Of a DNA stretch of 64,000 nt, positions 33,341-47,200 are shown piece by piece; position 1 is the first letter of the stretch; the number at the start of each line of letters is the position of its first letter. The DNA lies in NCBI GenBank assembly GCA_963691655.1, contig OY829327.1:58292079-58356078 (forward strand), written 5' to 3'. This DNA is from Toxonevra muliebris (Eukaryota > Arthropoda > Insecta > Diptera > Pallopteridae). The position numbers were made by a program, and so were the translations under genes. Under the pieces are notes generated by a model, which worked only from the letters and a program-made list of their open reading frames with translations, had not been told where the DNA came from and ran no database searches.

Positions 33341-35256
33341 GGTCATTGACAATAATAACAAGAGCAACAACAACAACAACAAAATACCAACATAAAGTTT
33401 AACATTTTTGATTTATACACATCTAAACAACAACGGCAGCACCAACTACAGTATGAGTAGCTACTATTCCGCAACAGAAGCAAAAGTGGCAGAGGCAGTG
33501 AAGCAAGGGCAACGTGATGGCAACAACTGAACACACCTTCACAACGCCGCATGCCTGAAAAAAATCGATTTTCACAAGGAGGGGAAAATAAAAATAAGGA
33601 AAAATATTGTTTAAAAGCTAAATAACAAAAATATTACAATAACCAAGAATGAAAAAATTTAAAAACCGAAAATATGGGGCAAAATCTTAAGAGAAAAAGG
33701 TACAAAAAAAAATCAGATGGAAGGAAGAAGCAAAGCGTGCAGGACTTTGACTTGAATTGCAAAAATAAAGCAAAACAAAAAAAAAATACGCAATTCATGA
33801 AAACAAGTCAAAGAAAACAATGAGAGTATAATAAGTAAGTGTATGTATCCTAATTCGAAGAATCGTGTGTGAGCAATAAATCCAGGCGCCTAAAACGCTG
33901 CTACCTTATCGTTATTGTTCCTGTTGCTGCTCCTATTACTGTTATTGCTACTTCTTTTAACTATTTGTGATGTTGTTGCGTTTTTAAATAACGTGCCATT
34001 TCGTGCTTGTTTTTATACCTTACGAAGTGTGCTTTGTGCCTGTGTGTCTGTGTGCGATGAATATGCAACGTGTGTATGTGCTATTTTCTCTTCATCTTAA
34101 CCTTTCTCTACTTTTAGTTGCTTCTGTTAAGAAAAATAAATATTGCATATTTTAGGCGGTAATTCTTGCATAATTTGCGGCGCGCTCACATGTTCCGTAA
34201 ATTTCTCGTTTTTTTCTATTTTTTTATGCTTTTTAACATGCGAACTCTTATTAAGTAATAAGTTTTTAAAATATTTTATGCACAAAAAGTGTAATGAAGT
34301 CTACTCTTTTTTTTCGGTCAAACATTTGCCAAAGTTTCTGGAGTAGTTGGAAGTGATATATTTTGAATTTAAAGCGTTAAAATAAATTTACTAAAGTAAA
34401 TATTTTGGTGACTATTGAATGAGATATGCTTTTTCGATTCTATTAACTTTTGAAGTTGCTTATTCTAGGGTTCCTTTCTATCTTTGAAATGTACATATTT
34501 GTAAGTAAATTTTTAAGTTTAATTTATGCATAATACATACCTCCTCGCTCGCAGAAAAGTTTGTTCAAAACAATCCCTTTTTATGCAGAAATTTTAATGT
34601 CCTTTCTTTTGGGAAAGTGAAAGAAAGATACAGGGATAAAGAAAAGCCGATTACAGTCAGTAATTTTATAAAATATTCACACTGATTGGGCGCATCTTTC
34701 ATTTCACCATCTCATGCAGCATTTTCCCCCCACATATAGGTACTTTGGCTCGAATACATAAATACCTACACATAAAAAATAAAAAGTATATTTCTTATGT
34801 ATACATATGTATGTATACTATACATATTTGCTTATGCATGTGTATAATACTATTCACATATTTCATGACAGCGGTGACATGTTATAATATACAAACCGAT
34901 ATAAAAGTGTGAAAAATTAACATAATCTTAAAAAAAGAAGTGAAAAGGGAAAAGCAAAATATTATAAAGATAAAAAAATCATAGCAATCAATAAAGAAAA
35001 TAATTATAATTGAAAGTAATTACAAAAAATTTGTGGGTCAGAGTATAATTCCATTGATTTAATCTGAAGCCTTCATACGTAATTCAGAGTTTTAACTACT
35101 CGTAAATCGGTATTTGTTTGTGAAGTGAAGTTGAATAAGTGTGAGTGTAACGCATAATCAATTATAAAAATTAATTATTATATTTGCTACTATAGCAATA
35201 ATTGTCAAAGCATAAACGATAGTGAGAGAGCTGTAAAAATAAAGAAGTAAAACAAA
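33341..35256 (+). promoter_or_regulatory. presumed upstream and 5' UTR region of the guanylate cyclase gene
   Basis: Simple CAA/AAC-rich tracts (33360-33385), GTTGCTGCTCC-like tracts (33920-33950) and ATACATATGTATG-type repeats (34800-34820) precede the ATG at 35257. They suggest a long, unconstrained 5' region. I cannot place the transcription start. The bases just before the ATG, AACAAA, fit the fly translation-start consensus. Confidence 0.3.
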
Positions 35257-38200
35257 ATGGTAAGTTATTAAAAAAATAAAATATTTAATATGTAAGTGAA
35301 GAACCGTGGGAAATAACAATCAGAGTCACCTTTTTTTTGCAAGATTAAATGATACCATCTTATAGCTCAATTTCGATAGTTTGCAACCAAAAAGTTCATA
35401 GTTTTTGTGCAATAGCAGCAAAAGAAGAAGATGTGGGTTCCGAATGGAAGTAAGGAAGTAGTTTCTCAATAAATTGTAGTCTTTCAAGGAAAAATTTAGG
35501 TTGATTGTTATGCTTCTCTGACAGAAAACCATCCTTATGTAGAAATTTTCGATAGCATTTCGGTATAATTGGGGCCCACAATGTCACAAATATGAGAAAA
35601 AAGACATAAAGACATAAAAGAAAGAAGACATAAAGTTTTCATTCCACATCTCACAAATAGATGGTTTTAAGACTTTGCCATGTTCTGAGATCTTATATTA
35701 TATTAAAAACATTTTTTCTCAAACACGATTTCTATTCCAAAAAACTGATTATTTTGGTCAAAAAAGACCAATTAGATGAAAAGATGTGACTTACCAATGT
35801 TAGACAAAAAATTTCTTTACATCTTTTCCTATAATAAATTCTCAGAGGTAAGCATCGAGACATGTACGGTTATATTCCAAAAAGACAGAAATTCATTAAC
35901 ACTTGAAACCGACCAGATTCAAAGAGATGTACCGAACGCCCAACCAACACTTTCAGCGCAAACTTATATAAGGTTTTAATTGTTAAGTCAAGTACTTTTT
36001 AGCTTTTATAGTCGCTACGCTGGACGCGAACATGACCCCATTTAGTGTTGTACAGTGTACTTAGCTCGAAGATCGGCATTTCTGACACAAAAAAGAATAA
36101 TTAAAAGCTTAGGTTAGGTTTGCTAGAAAGAGAAGTGCAAACCTTGAATAAGGCTTGCTGCACGGAGCCGAATGGTCCATTTTTTTGAACTCTTTCCTTT
36201 GTGTTTCGCTTCCATCTCAGTTAACTATCTAGGATGACTTCTAGATATTTGTTCTCAGATAAAAATTGCAGAGTTTGATTATTGAGCTTAGGTCGCTCAA
36301 AAGGTTCAAGTTTGCTTCTCCTAGTAATTAAGACTAGTTCTGTCTTGGAAGGTTTGACGCCTAAACCGTTTTGTTCAGCTCAAGATAATGAAAGTTCCTT
36401 AAGAATAAAAACTACATTAAACTCTCATCAGTTGGACACACCCCAGCTTGAGATAGCTCTTGTAAATCGCAGTAAGCCATGATAGAATTATCGTCCGACC
36501 CTGGCGATTTATAGAGTTTCAACAATCTTCCCGTCTCCACAACAACTTATCAATCATTCTAGAGATGTCATTTAAGTCTGCTTCATTAAGGTTCGTAACC
36601 GTGTTGATACGTTAAGAATAAGCTATATTCGTGCATTCCGGTAAATTAGTCTCCATAAAGAGTGAGACAATTTCCTGACTAGATTCTATCCATGAGCTGT
36701 CAGATTTTCTTAGATATCCAGCGATTGTGGGTCCTTTGGAGAGCACCTTTCTCAATCTGGAAGCTTCAGTGTTATCCTCGATGGATACACAGAAATTTTT
36801 CCAAGATGCTCTCTTTGCCCCCCATATATGATTCGTGTAGTAGTTGAGCTCAGTTTTGTACCGTGCCCAATCCTCTCGAATCTACTTGATTTTGCATTCC
36901 GATTAAGTTTTCTAAACTCAATTGTCTGGGTGGGTTTGTGGTAGCGAGATAGAGAATTGCATTGTTTTCCTAAGATTCCTAAAAATTCTTTAAACTAATA
37001 AAGCACAATTAATAGTGATGAGAACTCTAAAATAATCCAAAAAGATTGCTTCGATTTTGACAATATCGAATGCGTTATTATCGTAGACGCCAGAGTAAGA
37101 TCGGAAATTTTTATCCAAGGTTTTGTTTTGGAAAGTGTAGTGGATTGTCTCTATTGAATAAAACGAAAACCGGACAAAATTATATATTCAAAACTTGACT
37201 CACCTCTTGAATTGATGTTGCAACTTCCTCAAAGGGTGTGATATCCTTGTGCGTCGCAACTAATCATAAGCCTTTTTCCACTTGTTCTGGCGTTGTTATC
37301 AGACCGTCGGGGATGGATCAGACATCTCGTTTGGCATATAAAGAGGGAACAAAATTATTCCCGCCTCCCTCAATATGCGCTGCCACAACATTATTTTGCT
37401 TTACCTAGGTAAAAGAAATAAATTAAAAATTTCCTAATTAAGAAGCAGCATCGAATCATACCTCCTCCTTGAGTGGACAATATCAAATTGAAATGATTTG
37501 ACTTTAATCCCCTAGCCCTATTTTTTATGACCAAGTATCAGTGAGGCTCCTTTAAACTACAAACAGTTACCCCCGGCGGCAAACTATCCACGGACTCCCC
37601 AGTCTGGATCCGTAGTGTTTTGTTAAAGTAAGATCACCTCGTACAGGATGTGGCTTTCACCACGCACTAACGGTTCTGAAAACGAGAAGCTAGGACTCTC
37701 AAGACGCTGTAATTGCATTAGTCTATCTTGCAGAATATACTGCTTGAACTCTACAAATTACTCTCTAAATTACTAACTTAAAATGTATGAAGTGGTATAA
37801 TTTCACATTATGACATGTTATTCTAAAACATTAATATATTCTTAAATTTTTATTAAATGATATCGGATTAGTAGAAAAATGTATTAAGAATTGTTCAAAT
37901 AAAAAGTATATAATTTTTGGATAGTTTTTCTGATATTTCATCACAAACTATAAAATTCGATTCACTCGGCTCTAACCAAATTGTATTCCCAGGGACGCAA
38001 TGCCCAGTTCCCTAGAAAATTGTAATTTTTTCATAAAAAAATTAGTGCATTTACAACCGTTTATTGATATTTATAGGTAAGGAATTCCATGCAAATGCAT
38101 GTTTTTACTGGACATCTCAAAACTCAAATGGTCAAGTTATCTTTTCGAATCATTTCCTTTAAAATGGCATTCAATCGTTAGTGTATATTTTTCCATATTT

Positions 38201-41200
38201 TACAATAAATGCATATTTTTGCATATTTTTGGGAAACTGTGCATAATTTTGCATATTTTACAATAAATGCATATTTTTAATATTTTTTTTTTTGATTTAC
38301 ATATTTTTAATTTTTTAATAATTTTTTAGTGAGCTGCGTAAATAAAGTTCAAGTGGACCAGCATTCGGTGTTCAGAAAAAACAATACAGCCTTTGATTAC
38401 TACCTCTGCAGCGGCAGGGCTCAAAATATTAAGTTTGGATTTATGTCAAGCTTTTATTCCGTTATATCTTATAATCCACAATTAAGAAGTTTTTTGAGAA
38501 CATACCTATATTATATATTAATAAAATCATTCCTCATGAAACGTTACTGCACAAAACTTGTATCGACCAAATATATATTCGTTTATTGAAAGGAATCAAG
38601 TTCGCCTTAAAAACCATTTATTATGGGTTTCTATAGATGATACCACAGATATCCAGAGAAGATAGGTGAATTTGGAATTTAATGAAGAAAATTGTTCTAT
38701 AAACAACTATTCTATAAATAAATTTTGGGCTTTCAAATATGCTCCTATCGTCCGACTGTTGATGTAGAGCAATCATTTACTTTATAGAATCTTTTTTAAA
38801 AACCCGATCGGGAAAGTTTTGTATTTGAAAACTTAAAAAAAATTTATTGTTTACGCCAATAAAACAATTAATTATGATTGATCTCATGGTCATTTACATA
38901 TTTACTTAACTGCGATTTGAGTTAAACTTTTTATGGTCATTTTATATTTTTGTTGCTTTCTATAAATTTATTTTATATTTTAAAAAGAATTGTTATAGTC
39001 CTTTGTTTGTTAAATTACATTCAATATTTTTTTTTATTTTTTTACCGAAAATATGCAATTAAAAACCAAATATTTTTTTTAATTGCATATTTTGATGTTT
39101 TTAGTGCATTTTTTGCAATTTCAGTTGCATATTTTTTAACTTTAAGGACATATTATATGTGCATATTTTCGATTTTTTAGTGCATGAAATTCCTTGCCCT
39201 AATATTTAATTAGTTAATTCTCAAAATAAACTACTAATTATTTACCAAAACAAATAATATAAAGAGTTAAATATGTACACACTTACTTAAGTATTTTGAG
39301 CTGCTTCTTACGTATGACAAACAATTATTTTTTATTTTAAATTCTCTTGATGACTTCAATTATGATGACATACAAAATATAGCAATATCTCAATAAAGTG
39401 GATCTTTCTTTTTAAATTAGCAAAAATCCTATTGAAATTCTCAAAATGAAGAATAACCTTATTATGCCACATAATTGTCATAATTTTCGATTTGATTCTT
39501 TTACTTATTGATAAGCAAAAACACTCAATATCAAACACCCACATTACTTTTATTCAAACGGTAAAAAACTGAGTGATGGCATCACTTGAAACACTTACAA
39601 CATAATTATGCTTCTAATGGTATGGCATTGAATGTACCCTTCCTAATGAAAATATTGTACCATCGCCTACACATATACATACATATGTATAGTTCATAGC
39701 TTGATATATATACAAATATCCCTGCAGCAAAATGATATTCAAAACATTGGAATGCCTATTATAATTTTCTGCTTATTTCGAATGTTTTCTTGTTAGCGAT
39801 ATAGGAATGTAAATAATTGAATTTGGAAATCAAGCAAATGTCAAAATGATGAAAGAAGAAATCAGTAGAAATTGGCAAACGCAGTCCCAAAGCAAATGTT
39901 AACTTCAATGCTGAGCTTAACAATATATGAGCATTTGTATATATGAGTATGCCAAGTATACTTTTAGGCGCGAAAGGGATATTTCTTGGGAGAAAAGGAA
40001 AGGCAAATGAAAGAAATAAATAAATTCTCTGCACTGACATGATAACAGCTGAAAAGAAAATTTGAAATTGTAGCTTCTGAACATTCATAAGTATTCAGCC
40101 AATGTAACATTTCAATTCGTTTCAAACTTTACCAACAGCAACAACAGTGAATGGAATGGAAGTGAAATAAATGATAGAAATCGAAAGAGGAAAGAAAGCT
40201 TACAATGTTCAATTTTATTTCAAATTCTTTTTCTGCTCATCAGCAGGTTTCTTTGATGCAGTCGATTTCATTTTATATACACATATGTGACAATTTCACT
40301 TTGGTGCTACTGTTTTTGTTGCGCCCTCTTATTTGTTATTGTACTTCGATATTGTGTTTTTTTTTCAATTCTTTACTCCTTGTTATCGATTCGTCCGACG
40401 GAAGTGAATACGTGTGTGAATGTTTGTATTTGTACGTGTGAGCTCCAAATTGATTTGAGAGTTTTTTTATTCTTGTTTGCAAAATTGAAGTTGACATTTA
40501 ACACAACATGAAGTGAGAAATTTACTCAAATAAAAAAATAAAAGTTTTAATATGTATACTCTGCTTATTATTATCTTATTATTATCTTGTTATTAATTTC
40601 GGTATTTCTGTATTAAGTAACACTACTTGAACAATTCTAGCGTGTTAAAAAATAAAGTTTAAACTATCCTAGTATCATAAAATTTGTTTAAATTATCCTT
40701 TTCCAATCTACAGCGCTAGGAAATTCCAAAATTTCTGTAAACTGTACGTTGGGCAAAATAGATTAATAACACAGTGCAACAAAAATTGTATACGCGAGAT
40801 TTTTCAACGGTTTTATAGTAATTTAGGATCGGTAATCACGACTGCGTCCTCAGCTTTTCTCTATCACATCTATTTCTCCAATACACAATATGGACCTGAA
40901 GTCGGAAAAATGGGGTCTTCAGGGACTATTAACATTTTTTTTTATTTCAACAGATACGAATTTGATGTCTGAAGTAAAGTTGTGAAGCACAAAGAGATAA
41001 ACAATTTTTATGCATACATTTTTCCTCCATCTTGGTTTTAAGCCCCCTTTTTCAATAAATGGCCGATAAAACAGAAACCGTTGAGAAAACTATTATACTG
41101 CTTTCGGAGAAAATATTTCTTGTTAAAAATTATAGGGGGTCCCAGAACATCGCATAACCTATGAGGTACACTTTTTCCAGAATGATGTAAAAACCGAATT

Positions 41201-44200
41201 TTTTGCATTACAATCGGCTTACATTACGTAAGTAAATAATGGAATCGTTTGTTGTTGCAAATCCCTAAATTACTATAAAACCGTTGAAAAATCTCGCAAA
41301 CAAAAGTTGAAAATTTGTTGCACTGTGTACTCATTGTTCAAGAGTAACATGACGGGACATAAGTCTCACTGTTCGGCCAAACCGCATGTTGTACTGCTTT
41401 CTATTGCTCTAGCCGTTGTGCTATTCTACATTCGTCTCGCTTCAGATGATGATGCATAACAAATCAGACATCGCACTCACACACTCGTCATCTTTCTGTG
41501 AATCCAGTCATTGTCCCGTTAGCGAGCCTACTTCGTGCAAATTCTCTACATTGCACACCAACAGCCTAATTCGTGCTCGTCATCAAATTGAAATATTCCG
41601 TTCTTCAAGTTCACTTTTTACATTTCTGATCCCGTTGCTGTTGCCGCTATATCATATAGCTGTTATTTTGCCTATTCGCTCATATATGTTGTGCTACGCA
41701 ATTTCAGTACTGCTCTTCATTTTGTCATTTTGCAAACCCGCAAGTTGGAATTAAACAAAGCTGTTAAACCTTCACATGTGATAATTTTTAAAAGACAAAA
41801 TGGTGAGCGAAGACAACGCAGAGGGGAAAGATTTATCACTAACCACATTAAAACAACAGCGTGCGAATATACATCGAAGTATTGCCAACACAAAAATGAA
41901 ATTAGCGAAGCAAGGTTATAAAATGGAACCAACTGCGCTCGAATGTAGGTTGGAAATCATCGAGTTATATTTCAAACAAATTTTACGATTACAAGAGAAG
42001 ACTGAAAGGCTTGACCGAGCCGATACAGCAAGGAATGATCTAGGAGATCTTTTTATAAGCGTAAAATGGAAAATTCTCACGCTTCTTAGCAGCAAACGTG
42101 AGGCACAAAAGGTGCCAGACACTAGTACATTGAATGGTACATTGTCCGCTGGAGTACAGAATCACAGTCGCCTTCCAAAGCTTAAACTGCCACGTCTTGA
42201 AGGCAATACGCGGAGTACACACATTTTATGAGCACTTTCATAAATTTGGTGCATGACGATAGCACCATTTCTGTTCTCGACAAATTTAATTATGTCCTAA
42301 ATTGGCTTGCTGGGCCAGCGCTAGCAGTGGTACAACCGTTTAAAATTTCAGAGGAAAATTATTCGACAGCATTACAGCGCCTCAAGGAGCGGAACGACAA
42401 CAAGGTTTTAATCTTTCGCGACCATGTCACTTCTTTTTTGGACCAAGTCAGATGCTGCTTCTCTGCGCATAAACATCGATTCTGTATCTACGCCGATTTC
42501 GTCGCTTTCGGATGAGCAATTGAAGTGTCAATCTCATTTCACAGACAATGTTGTTCAACTGGAAAACGGAGTTTACAAGTACGATTGCCGTTTAAGTCAC
42601 CGGCATTGCTGGGAAACTCCTATGATATTGCACGCAAGAGACTTTTATCACTAGAACGCCGGCTTGAACGAGACTCAACTCTAAAACGTATGTATGCAGA
42701 ATTTATGCATGAGTACGACCAACTGGGAAATTTGTCCAAGGTAAGTAATTCCACTTTTACTACATCGCATTATGTTATACCTCACATTGCGTTCTACGTC
42801 TGCAAAGCGAATCCACAAAGTTGAGAGTAATATTTAATGCCTCGGCAAATACTTCTTCCAATTACTCACTTAATGATTTTTTAATGTTTGGCCCTACAAT
42901 CCAACACAATTTAATTACAACTCTTCTAGCTCTTCGACTTTACAAATATGCATTCACGACAGACATTTCGAAAATGTGTCGTCAGTTTTTAATCGACAAA
43001 CAATATAGAAACTACCAATTAATTTTGTGGATAAACAACCCCGATGCACCACTGAATGTGTTTCAACTTAATCCAATTACATATGGAAATTCTTCTGCAC
43101 CGTTTCTCGCAATCAGGTGCCTATTTCATATTGTTTAAAGAAAAGTTTCCAATTGGTGCAAAAATGCTTCGTAACGACCTGTACGTAGATGATGTGTTGT
43201 CTGGAACAACTGGAGCGAAAAAGATTTGAAATCACATCTATTTTAAAATTAGCAGGACTCCAATTACCGAAATGGCATTCCAATCACTCATCCGAAGTAA
43301 AAATAAAACTTCACCATGACTACTTAACAAAGGCACTAGGTATATAGTGGAAATCAAATGAAGACAAACTATGCTTCAAGTACGAATTTCCAGAAGTAAG
43401 TCCGGTGACAAAACGTTCGATCTTGTCAACGGTAGAAAAGATAAACGACCTTCTCCTTAGACTCCTTAGCCCCATAATCATCCGGTGCAAAATCCTTCTC
43501 CAAGAGCTTTAAATAAGCCATGTGGAAGGGGATAAGCCACTCCCATACAACCTGCAGTCACTGTGGAGTCAAATCACAAATGACCTTTCATACATTACTA
43601 CGATTGAAGTTCCACGCTACTTTTTTGCATTGAGCGAAAGTGAAAGCGAAATACATGGTTTCGCAGATGCATTGCATCGAGCCTACGGATGCTGCATATA
43701 AGTATATTCGAGTAAGGATTGAAAATCCGTATAAAACATGTTTGCTGCTCGCAATGGCCAAGGCGGCACTAATTTAGGCTCAATCACTCCCACGCCTTGG
43801 TCTATGCGCCACACTGCTTTTAAGTAGAACTTGGAAGAAGATCAAAATTAAAGTGACAGAAGGGGTGAACCGAATTTTTTTTTGGACAGACTCCAAAATC
43901 GTTTTGCACTGGCTCATAATACACTCGTCGACGCTCAACTGTTTCATGGCCAACCGAGTTGCAGAGTTACAAGAGGACACACAAGATATTTGTTGGCAAC
44001 ATTGAGTCGTGAGACTGCAGCGCTGAGGTCTTACCCACTACCATTTGGTTTTCTGGTCCAGACTTTCTTCAAATGGATCCTACAGAATGGCCAGGGAATG
44101 CTGAAAAAATCGACGTTTTTGAGAGTTATGGCTGCGCGATTATGTGTTAACACTTTAACAACGCTCAAAGTGGTTGCGGCCTCAGCCAAACATACAGATC

Positions 44201-47200
44201 GGCCAATTGGTTATCATACACGACGTGGTGTACCTTCAAACCACCAAAGGCATCCTTCGGTGGCCAATAACTAAGGTCGTCCCGTTACCTGCTCAGCTGG
44301 AAACTTGAAAAACGAATCTTTGAACTCGCGGACTATTTTCGGTGAGATCGCCATCAGCTCAACTAAGTTTTCATCAACCAAGTTTGAAACATTAAAATAT
44401 ATGTATATATATATGGGACATTCTCAGTCCAAAATTGGTTAAGTTATTTTAGGACATTTTTGGGCTTAAATGAAAGCTCATTATCTCTAGTTTCAAATGC
44501 CGCAAGGCCTTTTTTAATTTGACATGATGGCGGACCAATATGGCGCCTGCCAGTCTACGACCTCACCTTGAGAGAATAGTTTTACCAAGTCATCATAAAA
44601 GAACAGATAAAGCCTTTTTTCGTATATTTTTTTTCGCTGAATATGTTTCTAACATTTTTTTCACGGGAAATGTTACGTGTTGTCCCTATTATATTGATAT
44701 TTTTCTCTTATTTTAAAATTTTTTTCATATTTGGAAATGTGAGGGCCCACTTACGAAAATTCACCCCTTAAATGATAAATTGTATTTACAGAAAATTGGA
44801 TTCAAGTTCTTAGTCTGAAATTTAAATTCCACCACTGCCTTTGCTTGCTTGTATTGCATTTATTGTTGTTGCCGGCGCTCTTGTATAAAACTTTTAGCAA
44901 TTGTAACAATTGCTTATGATAGTTATTAAAACAATGTCAGTGTCTTGGCTAAGTTAGAAAAAACAATCAATATATTCAACATAAATATATAATGAATGAA
45001 AGTTCTTAAGTTTGCAGTTATGAAACTATGAATGATATAATAACGAATACCTTGATTAGTTTGTTAGTTATGAAAATGAATAAATTCTCTTTATATGTAG
45101 ACAAATATACCCGAAACATTACAAAATCAGAACTATTTCTTAATAAAAGTTAGGTTAGAGTGGCTGTTGACAAACACACTTAGGCCTGAACGGCCTATTG
45201 TGATGCCTCATAGTTGGACCTACAGTTTAACGCCGATTCCGAACGGCGCTCTATTCTAGTAAATATGGTCTCTGCCATAAAAATGGATCTGCAGGCTTTA
45301 CCGATATCTATGGGCTTTTGACAAAACAACTTATTTAAACTTGTTTAAAGCTTTCAATTGACTCCCACTTTGCAGAAAAAGGAAGAAATCTTATAATTTT
45401 CACGCGCAGAGTATACAAGATAATAATATGAAATTTTTACACAATATGAAGCGTGATATAATGAAGAATTCTGTATCAATAACTCAAAAATCGTGTTTTT
45501 TGACTTATGACAGTCTTTTAGTAAATGAGCGATATGTCTATATAGGAGAAGCTAAGGCACGTCGGATTTAAAAGGAAAGATGAAACTTCGTATGAAGAGA
45601 TAAGTTGTTTTGCCAAAAGTACATGTACATGTTTGTAAAGGCTAATGCAGCAAAAACTATTCCTAGATTGAGAAAGTCTAACCAGTTGACATTAGCTCAC
45701 TGTGAACACTCCAGTATACTGGACAACTTAATGAGAGGTGATACCACAGTCTTATAGGTACGGATTGGAAATAAGCCGTTGTTTCAACTGGGAAATTCCA
45801 ATCATTGTCTACTTCACCGATGGCTCAAAGATAGATGGAGGAACTGCTGAGGGAATTTTTTGTGAAACACCACAAATCCGATGGTCCTATAGACTACCGG
45901 ATTACTGTAACGGAACACATAAAAACCACCTTCATTCTAGCTTCCTTAAAAGCTATTGGATCTACTGTCAAAAAATCAAAGATAGTGCAAGATTGTCGTA
46001 ACGTTTTTAGCAGCATAAGAGACAGTATACTCAAAAAAAAAGTACACGAAACAGCTTTAAAAGTAACATTTTTTGTTGACAATATTCAGCCAACAGTAAA
46101 AAATATCAAAATTGACATTACAAAATGTAATTACAACATTACTGAATTGAAGGTAAAAAATGTGTAAATAATGTGAAAACAATGTAATTTTAACATTAAA
46201 AATGTAAAAGAAATACATTATTTTAATGCGATATTGATATTTAAAACGTCAAAAGGATATGAAAAATGTAACATTAAAGCAAAATTAATGTAGAAATGAT
46301 ATGAAAATAATGTATAACTGATATTAGAAAATGTAAATCTGATATAAATTTAACGTAGAATTGAAAAATTAAAGTGTTAAATAAAACACAATAGAGAAGT
46401 TTTTTGTGTCTTTTAAAAATTTATTTCTGTAATAATAATTATTAATAATAATGTTTTAAAATAAATAGCTCCAAAAAAGTTAAATTTTTAAATTTTGCCG
46501 TACAACTAACATTTTTGTTTTTACATTGAAAATAACATTACAAAAATATCAATTTTACATTGCACTTTTTTTGAGTGTAGGTTCCCGGACATAGCAATAT
46601 TGAAGGGAATGACATGGCGGACGAACGCGCCCGAGCAGGGTCATCAATGCCTGCCACGCTACTACCACCGTTTTGTGTTACAGTAGGGACAATAGGAGAG
46701 TGGTTAATAGGCAGGACAGTGCTTCGAAGCCATACAAAAGATGGACAAAAATAGAAAGTGTTGTCTCATTTTAATAAAAATTTACACATATACACTGGCG
46801 GTCACAAAAACCGCACCACTTGCAATACTGCTGCAATTTCGGTAATATTTCCTAACCTTGTCCAAGTTTCCCTTCCCTTGTAAAGGAGATTTACTTGTTT
46901 ATGTTTTAAGAATGTATTTAAGCGGAATGTACCATTTTTTATAGCGCTTTTTTGACGAAAAGAAGAATTTTGGAAAAAGTGCTAAAAACATCTGCAAAAT
47001 ATAAACAACTGTCGCACCACCAAAACATCGAAATTTTTGTTCTTAGGTATCAAGGAGTGTCATAAAGTTAAATATCTGAAGAAATCTGATTCCTACATTC
47101 GGCTGCTGTTGGACTGATCCAGAAAAAAGGCAATTTGTACCCGCTTGAAAGGACAAAAGGATCAAGAAGACTATGGAAGACAAATATGAGAGAAAATGGC

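Larger units (their letters stand above)
41340..44290 (+). mobile_element. decayed BEL/Pao LTR retrotransposon
   Basis: Gag, protease/RT and RNase H regions follow in the usual order on the + strand with many frame breaks. The segment 41340-41770 ahead of gag may be LTR and leader. No integrase and no second LTR are seen before about 44290. It sits in the first intron of the guanylate cyclase gene. Confidence 0.7.

Noticed and set aside
33343..33552. Cys/Leu-rich minus-strand open frame
   Set aside because: It is a translation of CAA/AAC and GCA simple repeats in the presumed 5' region, not a protein.
40205..40511. Overlapping 78- and 74-codon open frames
   Set aside because: Low-complexity, hydrophobic text in AT-rich intron. 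Two frames are equally open and neither has a domain.
41797..41806. ATG followed by GTGAGC as an alternative initiator exon for the guanylate cyclase gene
   Set aside because: It also ends ATG|GT, but this ATG is the start of the BEL/Pao gag frame and continues in frame for 144 codons, so 35257 is the better candidate.
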